NCBI RefSeq assembly: GCF_004337985.1
Contig: NC_043744.1
Span: 2,516,408 to 2,580,407 of the forward strand
Length of the DNA: 64,000 nt
DNA from: Pyricularia pennisetigena
Lineage: Eukaryota; Ascomycota; Sordariomycetes; Magnaporthales; Pyriculariaceae
Direction of reading: 5' to 3'
Part shown: piece after piece, positions 12,016-24,356 of the stretch
Position numbering within the stretch: the stretch's first letter is position 1
How the letters are laid out: each line of letters starts with the position of its first letter
The notes under the pieces: generated by a model
The model's database searches: none
Told to the model about the DNA's origin: nothing
What the model saw: the letters and a program-made list of their open reading frames with translations, nothing else
Made by a program: the position numbers and the translations under genes

Positions 12016-13240
12016 GGAGTTTCGTTAGTTGACACTGATGGACACCCTTCGGATCTCGAGGGTTTCAGGGTGGGGGGCTTATTCCTTTTTCTTTTGTCTT
12101 TACTTACCAAGCGAGGACACAAAGTACAAACTGCACACCTCCAGAGGGCATCTGAATTAGTGTGGTTTGGAGCCTAGAAAAGCCCATTCCCTGAATGACG
12201 AGACCTTGGAACTGGAAAAATGAAAAGCTGTGTCAGCCAATAACCAACCCAACCAGAAGCACTCAGCCCCTCCTCCAACTAGTGCAGAAACTCACGACAG
12301 TCAATCCACCGTTCGGCGTGTTGCTAGCTACAGCAAACACAAACAGCAGCCAAGTCTTCAAGTCCGTCATGGCCTCCCAGAACTGCTTCCACTTGAAGCG
12401 CTTATTGTCCATTCCCGTCCCGTTGGTCTTGGCCCGGCTGACCACCATGATCCTCTCCTGCTCGGTCAAAAACTTGGTCGTGAGCGGCGAGCCGGGCAAG
12501 AAGACAAACACCACGGCACCCCACGCCACGGTGATGGCGCCCCAGAACAGGAACAAGATGCGCCAGCTCTCCAGCGGACTCTGGATGTGGCCCACCCCAA
12601 AGGTGACTATGCCGGCGACGATGTACCCTATCCCTGCCGAACCGACCCAGAGGCCCATGCGCAGCGGCTGCTCCCTCCGCTCGTAGTACATGGAGAAGAG
12701 CAGCATGGTGCCCGGGTTGATGGACGCCTCAAAGGCGCCGAGAAAGGTGCGTGCAGCGGCCAGGCCCGAGAAGTCGACGGCAGCGCCGTGGCACATGAGC
12801 ACGGCGCCCCACAGGACGACCGTGGCGGCCATGACGCGGCTGATGGGCAGCTTCTGGAGCATGAGGTTGGTCGGAAACTCCCAGAACAGGTATCCGACGT
12901 AGAGCAGGGCACCTGCCCACGAGAACTCGGAGCTCGTCAGCCCGAGGTCCTCGCGCACGCCAAAGACGGCCGCATAGCTGAGCGTCGTCCTGTCGATGCT
13001 CTGGAGGGCGTAGGTGATGCAGAGCAGAGGCATGAGGCGCAGGTCCAGCTTCCTGACCAGGCGCCTCCGGGCTTCCTCGTCCACGGGCTCGTCACCGCCG
13101 GCATGCAGGAACTTTAACGCCCTGGTCGTGTCGTCCATGGCGACCTTTTCATCTTTGGATGCCATGTTTGCTTTACAACACGGGCTATCCTTGTCTGGCC
13201 GCCGTGAGGATGAAAGACTGACTTCTCGGATACAGCGCAT
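11427..13240 (-). CDS. MFS transporter, Dal5/allantoate permease (ACS) family
   Basis: Four exons: 12296-13240, 12108-12211, 11497-11986 and a 12-nt last exon 11427-11438 ending in YVY and stop. All junctions keep phase. The protein is 516 residues from ATG 13240, or 491 from ATG 13165, which has the better context and the usual family length. About twelve membrane segments are visible. The MFS loop between TM2 and TM3 lies near LLYVGYLFWEFPTNLMLQKLP. The family-typical N-terminal DxRLMPLLCITYALQSIDR motif and the NPNGGLTV and NCRLL stretches match anion:cation symporter family members that import allantoate, nicotinate, biotin-like vitamins or organic acids. The substrate cannot be told from sequence. 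Intron 2 (11987-12107) has a CTAAC branch followed by an A28 run directly before the AG. Confidence 0.85.
11988..12015. repeat. Poly(T) run (poly(A) on the coding strand) at a 3' splice site
   Basis: T28 on the plus strand. On the coding (minus) strand this is A28 placed between the CTAAC branch site and the AG acceptor of MFS intron 2, where a pyrimidine tract would be usual. Confidence 0.9.
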
Positions 13241-14436
13241 ACAGGATTCTGTGGGCTTATTTATGGTCTAGATGGACTAGACTTGATTCCACAAAGATAA
13301 GCCAACTGAACGCAGTGACTCTTTGCGTCAACAGAGTAGTATTTACTTTGAATGCATATGGGCAGCCCCCCGCAGTTGACGAGTGGGAGGCCATGCATGA
13401 TTGTCTTATCCTGTGCCCTTTCTGTAAACAACCCAGCATTTAAGTCTGGGCAGATCCGCAGGTGTACCACGGAGACTTGGTGGAGACTCACTTTTTTTTT
13501 GGTGTAGGTGCCCGCAGAAACTCGACCTGATTATATTCATCTTATCAAGCCTCGCTTAGTTCGGAGACGAGCGCCGAGATTGTGCTCATTGCTATTTGAC
13601 AAGTGCAGAAAGCTGATAGACACTGAAAAAAAAAAAAAACTTCTTTTGTTAGAGACAAAACAGTACGGCTGTGATGTTGAATGCAAGAGAAGAGATGGGA
13701 AGCGAAATGGTGGCAAAGGAACCCTATCACAGCCCAAGACTCGGCAATGGTCCGATATCGTCTTTGGGCGGGTTGGTGCATCTGCAGAGCTCACTATCTC
13801 CTCCCTCTGCAAGGGATTGCGGTGTTTTACAAGTAACACTATCGGAGTTTGATTCCCCACCGTCACTATCCTCCTCTTCTTCATCTACCCCAGAGTTCGG
13901 AGCCATTTCCCGCTGAAGTGGAGCCAGACGACTCCCTATCTGCCGACTCGGCTTATGTGACGATGCGATTGAATGCTGAAGAAAAAAAGAGTGATATGAC
14001 CGAGCCAATTGTATTGGTACAAGCGACCAAAATGACCAAAGTGTCTAGTTGGCTTGATGGAGGACTTCTCCATGACCGAATACTCTAGAGATGACCCGAG
14101 ACATGATATCAGCAGCCACTGCCCCGGAACCACAGGTTTCCTTGTCTTAAGCAGCCCCTAGGGCATCTCCAGAAGCAGAAATAAAATCAACATAAATTCA
14201 GCATAGCGCATACGGTGCACAAAATGCTCCACTCTCATGCCACTGCTCTATCGACAACACATGTTTTCGAGTCTCGCTGAACTATGCCATTGCCCTATAA
14301 AGTAGTCATGCTCCCTTTGTATTTTACCTCCCGTCACGCTGCTTATACACACACTAAAGAGAGAAAAAAAAAAAAGACATTATGGTTCTCATACCATGCC
14401 AACGAATCCATCGTGTCTTGATCGTTTGTTGATCGC
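13241..14436. other. Intergenic
   Basis: About 1.2 kb between the MFS transporter start and the sepH stop. It contains an A14 run at 13626-13639. Overlapping frames on both strands show no domain or credible exon structure. It probably holds the transporter promoter and the sepH 3' UTR. Confidence 0.5.
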
Positions 14437-17400
14437 TCATCGAGACGGTGCCCCATGCCTGATGTCCGAGGAACTGGCCGTCATGCGGCTCCTCCGTTTG
14501 TGCTGCTGGGCCGCAACCCTCTCGACCCTATCGCCCCTTTGCCTGTCTCTCTCCCGTTCCCATTCCAAGTCATGCTGATCGAAGTTGGCCCCAGTTGGTG
14601 CATGATACCTGCTGTCGCCACCACCACTCATTTGTACAATATTTGTGTTTTCCTTGTTTGAAGACGAGCTCTCCGAACGTCCTTGCGCCATTGATATGCT
14701 TTGTCTGCCATATGCACTAGATGTGCGCGGCAGTCTGCTGCTTACGCCATTCTTGCCGCCGAGAAGGATGGCACCCCCCTCGCCACTGACGCGCCTCGGG
14801 ATTGAGGACGAGGAGCCCGAAGACCCAGGTCCGTCACGGCTACGCGGACGAAAGACGCCGCCGCTGTCTCGCTCCTGTGCTATGGCTACCGAGCGGCGCG
14901 GTGTCGCAGTCACGGCTACCTCAGTGTACATACTTGATTGCGAGGGGCGTTGATGATGTGTCGGCGTCTGTGGCGGCGCGGATGCCGAAGATGACAGCCC
15001 AGGCGGAGTATATGAGCTTGTGCGCCTAGGTCCTGATCGAGATCGTGAAGATGGCGCTCCGCTTGATGAGGCTGGTACGGCAGACGAAAGGGAACTCGTT
15101 CCGTTGCCGACCGCAGAAGTTGATGTCGTCAGCCCGATGGGGTTTGTGACGCCATCGGGATCCAGATGGGAGCGCAAAAGTTCCGATGCTAGGTTGCGCA
15201 CCAGGACCGCCGGGTCCTTGTCGGCAAGCACTCTGATTTGCTCGAAGAGGGCGCGGAGTTGGCGGCCGCTGCTTGCCGTTGACATGCTGCTACTTCCGCC
15301 TTCAGATACACATGCGTCCATGATGTTACGCACCAGACGAAGTAGGTTAAGCCTCACTTGAGCCTTCTTGTGGCCAAGCTTCTGGGCAAGGCCAGAATAC
15401 ATTTCGGACTTGGCCAGCGACGCCGCTAGTGAGGGTGACAGTCGAAGTATCTTGATAAGTGGCTCCAAGACGCCCGAGTCAAAAGCATTGGTTTTAATGG
15501 TGTTGAAACAGGATGTGATTGCCGCCGTGAACTTGCCGTCCAACAGGTGAGTCTCCACCTTGGCAGTTTCCTCCTGCAGCCAGACGGATATTGAGTCGAG
15601 GGCGCTGACCTGCCAGTACTGATCCGCGATCAACGAAACGTAAAAGTCCAAGCCCTTGTTCTGCCAGAGATAGCGCCGCCCTTTGCTGCCAGAGTGAGCC
15701 ATGTCGCAAAGGATCGGCAAAGCAAATTCTTTCGGCGGCCTGTCTGTTTGCATGATTTTCAGCAGGAGAGGTATTATGCCATTCACGGCGGCATACTCCT
15801 GCCTTTCTTTGCTCAGCCTGCAGAGGTTGAACATAGTATTGAGCACTTGGTTCGATATCTCCCGGAAGTGCTTGTGACCCTTCTTCATGCTATGGCTCAA
15901 GAGTTCAATCAGAAAATCTATGGCATCTGCTGAATGGAGCGATTCCAGGGTTAGTGATAGCATGGAAAGGTTCTTGATAAACTTGAGCATGGTGATTTGG
16001 TGTATTGGCGACATGCGACGGAGGTCTCTGAGCACAGCTGCGGCGCGATTTCAGTCAGCAAAGTCCCCTCCAGGTTGAACAGCATCGTAGTCGGATGGTA
16101 TGAAGACCTACTCTTTAAGACCTGTCTCTCCGCGACAACCTCCTTGACGTAGTTTTCTGCCTGTGAAAACAGGTAAAAAATGTTGACAATGCGGCCCTCG
16201 ACGAGCTCAGTCAGCTCGCTTTTGTCATCCTCATCCAATACCTTGTGAAGGACGAGAGCGAGCGGGTCCAAGATCTTGCTGCGAGAAAAGATTCTACAGA
16301 AGTCGTTCTTGGGCGTCGGACCCTGAAGCTCAAACACGTTCCAGATACCGTTGACGCCAATCAGAACCAGGTCCCTTGATGCATCGTAGTCCTCATCGAG
16401 GAACTCAACAAGGACGTTCAGACCACCGGCGCTGACGAACATCTGCAGCGTCAGGGTTGAGGTTTGATACATTTGCCTGACGAAAGCCGCAGCTTCTAGC
16501 CGTATCTCGTTGGAGTACTGCCTGGCTGCAAACTTCGTGATGATAGGGATGCCTCCTACGAAGCAAAGATTTTCTTGCAGCTCAACATCGTCAAGGATAA
16601 TCTAAATAGGAGTCGTTGGTTATCAGAAAGTCGGCTCGCCTTGTGGTCGGATTTCTGGGGCTTGGCATACCGCGTTGACTATTTTGAGCAGTTGCAAGAT
16701 CATATGCTGTCGGCTCTTGACCGTACAGGGTTCGAGGATTTCAAGAATAGGTAATAGGCCATGGGCGCTGATGATGAGATCCTTGACGTCCCCATTCTCC
16801 CAAAGAAGACTCAACTATTCCGCAAAACGGCAGAGTCAGCAGCCGCTCAAAAAAAAAAAAAAAAAAAAAAAAACACAAGATCATGCATTGGATGCGCTTC
16901 AGACAAAGGGAGAAAAGACTATGACGTACCAGCTCTTCAGACACTACTAGCAGAGTGTCCTCGCCTTCCGTCGTCTTCAATGACCGCACAAGCTCCTCTA
17001 CCTTGTGCGATAGTCTCGCATGGCGATCTCTGGCAATATTGGCCTCAAGGTCCATTTCGTCCCATCCAGGATCCAGAAGTGCAAAAGGATCATCCTCGTC
17101 CTCGTCATCGCCCAGCCACGAGTTGTTGGACAACTTGGACAAGATCATCCTGCCACCGCCTGTCCCGCCGTCCTCCGAGCCCCGGTCGCTTTCGTCCCTC
17201 TCCGTGAGCGTATCGCTTGGACCAAAAATATCCGAAAAGTCCTCGTCGCTCTCATTCTCGGCGAAGCGTTGTATCTCGATTGAGGAGCGCGTCCTCCGCA
17301 TATTCCTGTCTGGAAGAACCGAAGGTCGCGGCTGAGCAGCTCGCCGCATGCTGCCTCCATTGGGAGGTTGCATGGACCGAGGCAGACTGGTCAGATCCGA

Positions 17401-19645
17401 GGGGTGGAAGAGCTGCGGGCTATCCTTTGGCACCAGACCCATCTTCTCGGCAAATACATGATCGTTATCCTCCAGAATATCCGAGTAGTCCTCGACAGAA
17501 TGCTCTCGAAACATGGACTCGGGCCGCGGTGGTATGGTAAATTTCGCTGGGAAATGCGGTTTTGTTGGGGACTTGGCTGAGGTTCGGCTCTGCCTCGTCT
17601 TATTTGGTTGTTGCAATTTGAAGTCAGGGACCGAAGCCTTCTTCTCCCGTCTTTCGGAGTGATCGTTCTTTCGTGGCGTGGGCCGGATTGTTTGTTGCAT
17701 GTCAGGATCAGAGAGCTGCGCTCGAGGTCCCTTTATGGTCACGAGCTGTTCACCTCCCCCCAAGTCATCGTCCCAGTGGGCCGAAATGTTCCTGCTGTTG
17801 TCGTCGATAGAGGCAAAAGCCTTGAGTCTGTCAGATGATAACAGGCCACCAAAGTTGTCCTGGGGTTTGAGATGTGGTAAATGCAGTGCGCTTGGTGAGA
17901 TTGCTGTTGCGAAATCATTGTCCCAGTTGTCATTGTCTACAATCATGCCCGTTCGGGTCAGCTATGTATCTCCAGAATGATGGTGGACAACTCATCGGAA
18001 TGCAGTGTTGGTCTTACCAGGTATCTCAGGAGACCTGAAGGCATCAGCCATTGGCCTGGGCTTAGCTAGCGTCAATGGGCCCTTGATGTTCGTGATCACG
18101 TTCAACCGGTGACCATCCGTGGCTGTGCTCTTGATACCGTTGCTTCCCGGGTGATGAGAACCGTCGGGGCCGATAGAGAGCCTCAAGCCATGTTCTGATG
18201 ACTTTAACGCCTTGTTCCACTGCTTGACCTCCTCGACAGCTTCGCTAAAATTGGACGGAGCTTTTGACACAGGCGCATCGCTTCTCCTGGAGCCAACAAT
18301 CCACGGGTGTCTCTGCAGCTTCTTTGCCGACACTCTCAGATTGGGATCCTTTTGGAAGCATTGCATCAGGAAGTCACGCGCAGCCTAGCTTCGGCGTCAG
18401 CAAATATAAGCCCGTCAAAAAGACCGCGGGGGTTGGTACTGACAGGAGATACTCCTTCAGGCAGCGGCGGGTGATCATCGTTGACAATAGCAAACAATGC
18501 GGGCATGGGTGCGAGGTTATGGTATGGGGGCTTCCCCTGTAGCAATTCGATCACTGTACATCCCACGCTCCAGATGTCAGAGGCCGAAGTCGCTCCGGAT
18601 AGTTGAATGATCTCCGGAGCCATCCAGTAAGGGGTGCCGACAACCTGAGCCTCCTTGTCAGGCCCTGCGAGGGTGCTTGTTGACACGCCAAAGTCGGCCA
18701 GTTTGACTTTGCCGTCTTTTGTAGTAAGAATGTTGGCCCCCTTGATATCGCGGTGTATGACACCCTGGTCATGGAGGTACTGCAAACCCTGGAGGACCTG
18801 CGTCATATATACCCCCACAAGATTTTCAGGGAATTTTCCATACGCTTTGCAGATGGAATGCAACGATCCATTTTCGCAATACCTAGAAAGGAGGCCGGAT
18901 ACTTAGCGCTGGATCATAGAATGGTTTATTGTCGCTTGTCTTCCGTGTTGCGTGCAACTCACTCAAGGATGATGTTCAAGCAGTCCGAGGTCTTCACAAA
19001 GCCGATATACTTGACAATATTGTCGTGCTAAACAAAAAAAAAAAAAAAAAAAAAGGCACGCAGGTCAGTTGAAATGCCCCATACATACTGCCTCTATTGA
19101 AAGTATGCGATGGCCTTACATGTAGGTTCTTGAGGAGATCGATTTCGGCCTACGTCGTGATTCAGGTTAGCAGCAGGCCGCCTAATATTCCAGTAGCACC
19201 TGTAGACTCCCCAAAGCACAACGCAGCGCCGGGGGTGCATCCCTATGTCTGACCATATGCGTACCTCGATCATCCGAAGTTCACTCCTCGGTACATCTAC
19301 CAGCTTGATCTGCTTGACAGCAACTGCCTCCCCAGTTCCCCAATTGAAGGCCTTGTAGACGGAACCGAATGCGCCCTTCCCGATGCAGTCTCCGAGACGC
19401 TATACACAGACGCTATGTCAGCATTGTAGCCCCTGGGCAGGTTGTTATGCGGCAGCCGGGGTACACACGTAATCCCTCAGTCCCGGGTCCTGGAGCGCCT
19501 TCTCCCTCGCCAGATTGGTCGTAGAATTCTTCCGGGGCGTTCCCGGCGTCCGGCTACCGCCGCTATTGCTGACGCTGCTGCTGGCCACCACCTTGCCATT
19601 GCTGCCGCTGTACGCCCGCTCGGCAAAGCCTCCCGGGGGTGTCAT
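14437..19645 (-). CDS. sepH: Septation initiation network kinase SepH / Cdc7
   Basis: Ten exons: 19469-19645, 19265-19399, 19120-19149, 18963-19027, 18444-18882, 18018-18384, 16930-17936, 16671-16814, 16112-16601 and 14437-16037. All junctions are in phase, giving 1484 residues. The start is ATG 19645. The kinase domain spans about residues 60-312: glycine loop GKGAFG (66-71), lysine in VAVK (88), HRD (179-181), DFG (199-201) and the activation segment [10 protein letters not shown] long disordered linker follows, then an Armadillo-like helical repeat region from about residue 741 to 1180, and a Ser/Pro-rich tail. This order is that of Aspergillus SepH and fission-yeast Cdc7, the spindle-pole-body kinases acting below the Spg1 GTPase to trigger septum formation. 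Exon 3 is only 30 nt. Introns 3 and 7 carry long poly(T) on the coding strand. Confidence 0.93.
16849..16873. repeat. Poly(A), 25 bases, in sepH intron 7
   Basis: A25 on the plus strand, which is T25 on the sepH coding strand. It lies within the intron whose acceptor (GGAATAG) precedes exon 8 at 16814. It is not directly at the splice site. Confidence 0.95.
19034..19054. repeat. Poly(A), 21 bases, in sepH intron 3
   Basis: On the coding strand this is T21 followed by GTTTAG, forming an exaggerated polypyrimidine tract immediately before exon 4 at 19027. Confidence 0.95.
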
Positions 19646-21872
19646 GCTTGCACCCGACAAAACCGGGTCAGCTCCTCACGGGAGGCTTTCGGCCCAAAGA
19701 TGTAGTCCTGTGTGTCGTCGATCGTGGGGGCAGCGAAACGGAGATGTGTCCGCCGGTCTGGGACAGCGGGCTCGAAAATCAGTGCAGAAGTTCGGAGGGC
19801 GGGTGGGCTAGAACGGAGCGCCACGGTGAATGACAGCAGCAGTTGTTGGGTGGCCGCGCGATCCCCCCGGCACAAAGCTGGTTCGCGATGCAGTTCGCTG
19901 CAAAGGCTTCCGTGGTTCGCCCATGCGGGATTCGCGTTTGCGGTGTGTCTCCGAATCGCTTCTCTTTTTTTTTTTAATTCGTTTTTTTTTTATTGTCGGT
20001 TTCGAATCGGCCGTCTTTTCGTCAATCGACACGTCTTTTCTCTTCGCTCAAATGAACCGATGTGTGCTTCTTTTGCACCGGCCGGGCTGTTGTTTAATTG
20101 TGCGGCAGATTGTTTTTTTTTTTTTTTGTTCTTTTGTTGTTTTTGTCCCTCCCCAGTAAATTTTATGCCCAACGTCGGGCCTCTGTGTTTTGAGTCGCTG
20201 GGGATGGCGGGCCTAAGCTTTGCCCGCGTGCGTGTCTTTGCAGCGGTTGTCCCTGCGTCTGATCTTGACTCAATGATGCACGGAGAAAATGTATATTTTT
20301 TTGCTTCTTTGCTTAGCGGGCCGCGGCGTTTTAATCCACCAGGGAAAGAGATGTTCCAAGCGTCAATCCACAGGAACAAGAAATTTAATTTGCGTCAGCG
20401 CTGAGCTTTTTTGGGCCGGCGGTTCAGGCACTCGGAAGGTACGCCCCGCGGTCGGGGACCAAGTGATCAAAGAGCACAGGGTTCTTTTGTTTTGCGTCAG
20501 GTACATGAACCGGATTCTAGAGGTAATGGCATTTACCATTGGCACTTTTGTTTTCCCACACGCGCAGGATGATCTTCAACCTCCGTCTCCAAGATACGCC
20601 TTGTTTGCATCATTACGGGCCAGTGCCAGAACAAACTATCGCTGCATAGATTACGCTCCTTTCAGCTTTGACATCCTCTGATTGCCTCTTTGCGATGATG
20701 GCTGGTCAAGGGATTGTACTTGATGAACCTGAACTTATCAAGTTTCTCATTTGACGTTCTACGACAGGTCGAGGGACAGTTATCTAATGGGACCATGGAA
20801 TTTCGCCATTGACGATTTGTCCAACTATATTCCCGTACCTGACGGGATCGTGTTGTGCATTGTTGTTCCTAGAGACGGTTCAACGTGAGGCGATTCGTTA
20901 GTGTTGCTTTTTATTTCTTCTATTTCCCCCTCTTCCCAAGCCACCGCTCCCTGCCTTCCCGTCTTCTCACACACGCCCCTAGATGCGTGTCTCACTGAAG
21001 CATTGTATTGTCTCGAAGCGCTTTATATTGCAAATTAGGCACCGATGCTGCCCTGGTAAATTTTATTTTCAGCTCTGTGACTCGCCTTTCCATTTGAACC
21101 CCTTCGCGTTAGGCTCCAAACAAGATTTGTCTAATGCATATCACCTCGAGATGTAACCTTGGGGTTTCTCTGAACCAAAACAGGGCTGTGGACTGGTCGG
21201 TGTATCTTGTGGACCCGCCGATCGGGCAAGGCAGCGTGTGCTTGGCGCTATCAACCGACCCTCAAATCCTAGCCTGTTGTTCACGGTCTATGCACTCCTC
21301 TTCAAGCGAAAGATAGGAGCCTCGTAAGACATACATCAGAATCGGGGCCTACAAATAGCGAAATAACTGCGTTGAATCTTCCATTTGAGTTTGATATACA
21401 AAAAACGTTGCATCACAGCTAAGAGAACTTTTTACAGATTTTTATATAACATAAAGTACACACGTTGACCAAGTGTCATATCTAACCCTGCCATCACTTT
21501 GGCTTGCCCAACATCAATCAAGCGCGAACGATGGTAGGTCCCCTCTTCAGCCCTATCATTTTTTTTATTTTATTTTTTTGCCGCCCAAATTTCATACAAA
21601 AGTCCATTGTAACCAGGAGGACTACCTCCTGGACGCCGAATAATCCCATGGAAAGGCTTTCGACAGTTTCTGTTCACCTTGGAAGCACTCCGTACGCCAC
21701 ACGCCATTTTCATACAAAACAAAACAATAATCATCATAACTTTGAGGTAGACCCGCTGAGGTCTGTCCCTTGGCTGGCCCTTTTCTCGCGATCCCAGAAA
21801 CAACAAATGAAACAAAGTCACTGCATGCGCGTGCGCTGACCCGTGACAAAAAGGTGGCGCCTGAGCGTTGCA
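19646..21872. other. sepH upstream region, no supported gene
   Basis: About 2.2 kb between the sepH start and the stop of the 441-residue gene. It holds pyrimidine-rich stretches near 19970-20150 and AT-rich sequence near 21360-21480. A long plus-strand frame (19712-20404) is translated low-complexity sequence with phenylalanine runs from the T tracts and is not called. The region probably contains the sepH promoter and a long leader. Confidence 0.5.
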
Positions 21873-23347
21873 CTAGCCAGACGCTCTAGAAAGGGTCCGA
21901 CTGAGCCCAACTTCGGCCCACCACTCGTCAGGAATATCTTCGCGCGTTGCAAGACGGCGTACAATGCGCTGCATTTCGCCCATGAGCTCTCCGGGGTTGT
22001 CCGCCGAGCTCCCACTCGGATTCGTACGGTCGGCCGTGTTGCCAATGACATCAGCATATGTGCGCGTGCCTCTACTTCTGTCGCCGGTCTCACTGGAGTA
22101 TGATTGAACGGCTCGCATAAACTGGTCCATGCGAGCATCGTCAGTAAGCTCTGGACGGCTGAAAAATGGAATGAGAGCCGACTCGGAAGACTCATCGTCT
22201 TCGTCTTCCTCCGTATCCGAGTTCTCACAGGCCGACTCGCAGATCTGATCAGCGTCGTCCATCCGTGTGTCCCTCCCAGTCATCGAAGTGGCGGAGGACT
22301 GGCCTGAACCGGCGCTTTGCGTTGTCGACGTTGACAAGGACGCCGACGTCGATGCAAAGGACGAGCTAGCACTTGGTGGCTGCGGGTCGGGTGTAAGGGT
22401 AGATACAATAGTTTGCCAGGGGTTGTCCGCTTCCGGACTCAGGCTACGATTGCGATCGCCAAGCCCATCCATAGGTGTCGGTCGACTTGGTTCTCTTCTG
22501 CTATTCCTTGAAGAGCGCGAGGGTCTCTGCCCCGCCATGCCTCCCATGGTTGACAAGTCAGGCTCAAGAGTATGAGATGGTTCGACTACAACTCGCACCT
22601 CCTGTCTTATGGGTGGTAGTTCCAAACTCTCGTCACGCGAACGCGATGTTCGGGACCGGGCAAAACGCTATCGCGAGCTTGTCAGCCTCCCTGTAGAACA
22701 TTGTAGTTTGAAAAGGTTACTGAGCGACTTACTGACAGACCGTCTCTGGGGCTTCGTACGCTCCGATGCGCGCTGTCCACCGCAGTGCGGAGCGCCTGCA
22801 CACGGGCGGCCAGGTCTGGGCTTGCGCGTGTATGAAGGTTGGCCCATCGCTCGGCCATTGCAGATGCCGCCCGGTCGTCTAAACCAGTCGACCTTCGTGA
22901 CGGGGGGTTGGAAGGCTCTCTGAACCTGCGAGTGGCAGCTCTCCACTGGTCTGCGTCAAGTGGCTGTGTGTCGGCCGTAGAATCCATAGTAGTGTGGCCA
23001 GCGGTAGCAGCAGCGGTGTTTTCTCTGGGCGGTGTCGCAAGGCGGCCTCCTCTTCTGGCAACCCAACGTTGTGAAGGCCCGAATGCGTAGTCGTGGACTG
23101 CGGCGATATGTGCAGCTAAGCCGGCGCGCCGGCGCGCCTCGACACCTGACACATCGTGTCTGCGTCGGCGAATGGCTGATCGCGGATGTGCAGGTGGGCT
23201 TTTGGGAGCGGATCTGAGAGGAACGTCTGATTCGACCGGGGCGATGTACAAACTGCCGGTATGATCGTTTAGTTTTGAGATGAATATTTGGGGACTGTGA
23301 CTTGGCGGCCCGTGAAGGTATAAAAAAAAAACTCACGGGAGACCCAT
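21873..23347 (-). CDS. Uncharacterised conserved-looking protein, 441 residues
   Basis: Three exons: an 11-nt first exon 23337-23347 (ATG plus eight bases), 22733-23252 and 21873-22667. Intron 1 has GTGAGT, an ACTAAA branch and a GGCAG acceptor. Intron 2 has GTAAGT and GATAG, and the acceptor is fixed by an in-frame TAG just upstream. The product starts MGLPLYIAPVESDVP and ends with EDIPDEWWAEVGLSRTLSR plus a few residues. Both ends look like short conserved motifs flanking a disordered Ser/Arg/Glu-rich middle with an acidic run (DTEEDEDDESSESAL). No membrane segment or signal peptide is seen. I do not recognise the family; the architecture suggests a scaffold or regulatory protein, which is inference. 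Confidence 0.75.
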
Positions 23348-24356
23348 GTTTCTGGTTTGAGCTTGATTTGACCCTTTTTGACAAAATGCGGAAAACCCAA
23401 TCGCCCCAGCTTCTTTATCTGTTATGGTTTCGTCGCTAACTGTGGACGATACTCAGAGGCAGACCAATTGCTTTGATTTGATTTGATTTGATCGGTTGAT
23501 GGGGTGAAGACGCGGTGCTCCGGGCGGCGTGGGATTCGCGCTCGTCGATGTGGTAGGGGTGGTTGTTCTGTTGAGTGGAGCGATTGAACAACGCTAGGGA
23601 GACCGGGAAACTGGCAACGGGGGACGGACTGGGGGTAGGTACAACAAAGTTGAGGCAGGAGACACGCAGTAACCTTGAGTGGTGTTGGTGTTTAATGAAA
23701 GAATACCAAACAAAAGGTTAAATTGAACCGATTAGCGAGAGATTTGGATGATTCGCGCGCGCGCCCTTTCTCAGTTCCCGGAGGTTTACCTTCAGGATTC
23801 GGTATTGAAATTTGAGGAGTTGCGAAAGCGCCTCAATTTTCGGCGCGCGCGGGTGTCAGGTTCCTTTTGAGTGGGCGACCCCGTTTTCCCGGATTGTGCA
23901 CGGACCATTCGGTTTGCCAAGCATTGTACTGAAAGAGGCAGCGCGAAGCAAACAAGGATATGGGACTTTCCTCAGCCAAAGCACCAACAGCGCCTTACCA
24001 CCGTAGGACCCCGACATCCCGCTTCTGGCACACTACTGGCAAAAGCAAACGTGGCCATTGAATAAATCAAATTTCAACATCATGTGTGACACTGTTGAAA
24101 ACTGAATCATGAGCTTTACACCGTGTTGTAGGAAAATCATGCAAATTACAGGTCCAGCAGCCCATGCAATCGAGCCTGTATGTGGATTACATGCAGCTTG
24201 TACACAAAGATCCAGACTGACCTAGATTTTTCCTGGCACCACAACTGCCAACCGATTGTCGCAATTGTCCTCTTCACGACACGAGTCTGAGTCACTGCAC
24301 ATTAATCATTAGCACAACAACACACGTCGTATTCTACTGGCTGGTCAAATTGGGTT
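23348..24356. promoter_or_regulatory. Divergent promoter region
   Basis: About 1 kb between two divergently transcribed genes, the 441-residue protein (-) and the DUF218 protein (+). It contains a TTTGA pentanucleotide repeat (23472-23492) and a CG-rich alternating stretch near 23755-23765. No gene was seen. Confidence 0.45.

Noticed and set aside
12230..13117. 295-codon open frame on the plus strand
   Set aside because: It is antisense to the first exon of the MFS transporter and has low-complexity composition.
19642..19875. Minus-strand frame whose stop overlaps the sepH ATG
   Set aside because: It looked like an upstream ORF, but it has no ATG start, so translation is unlikely.
19712..20404. 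230-codon open frame on the plus strand upstream of sepH
   Set aside because: It has phenylalanine runs from T tracts, no domain and no genuine ATG start. More likely promoter/leader sequence.
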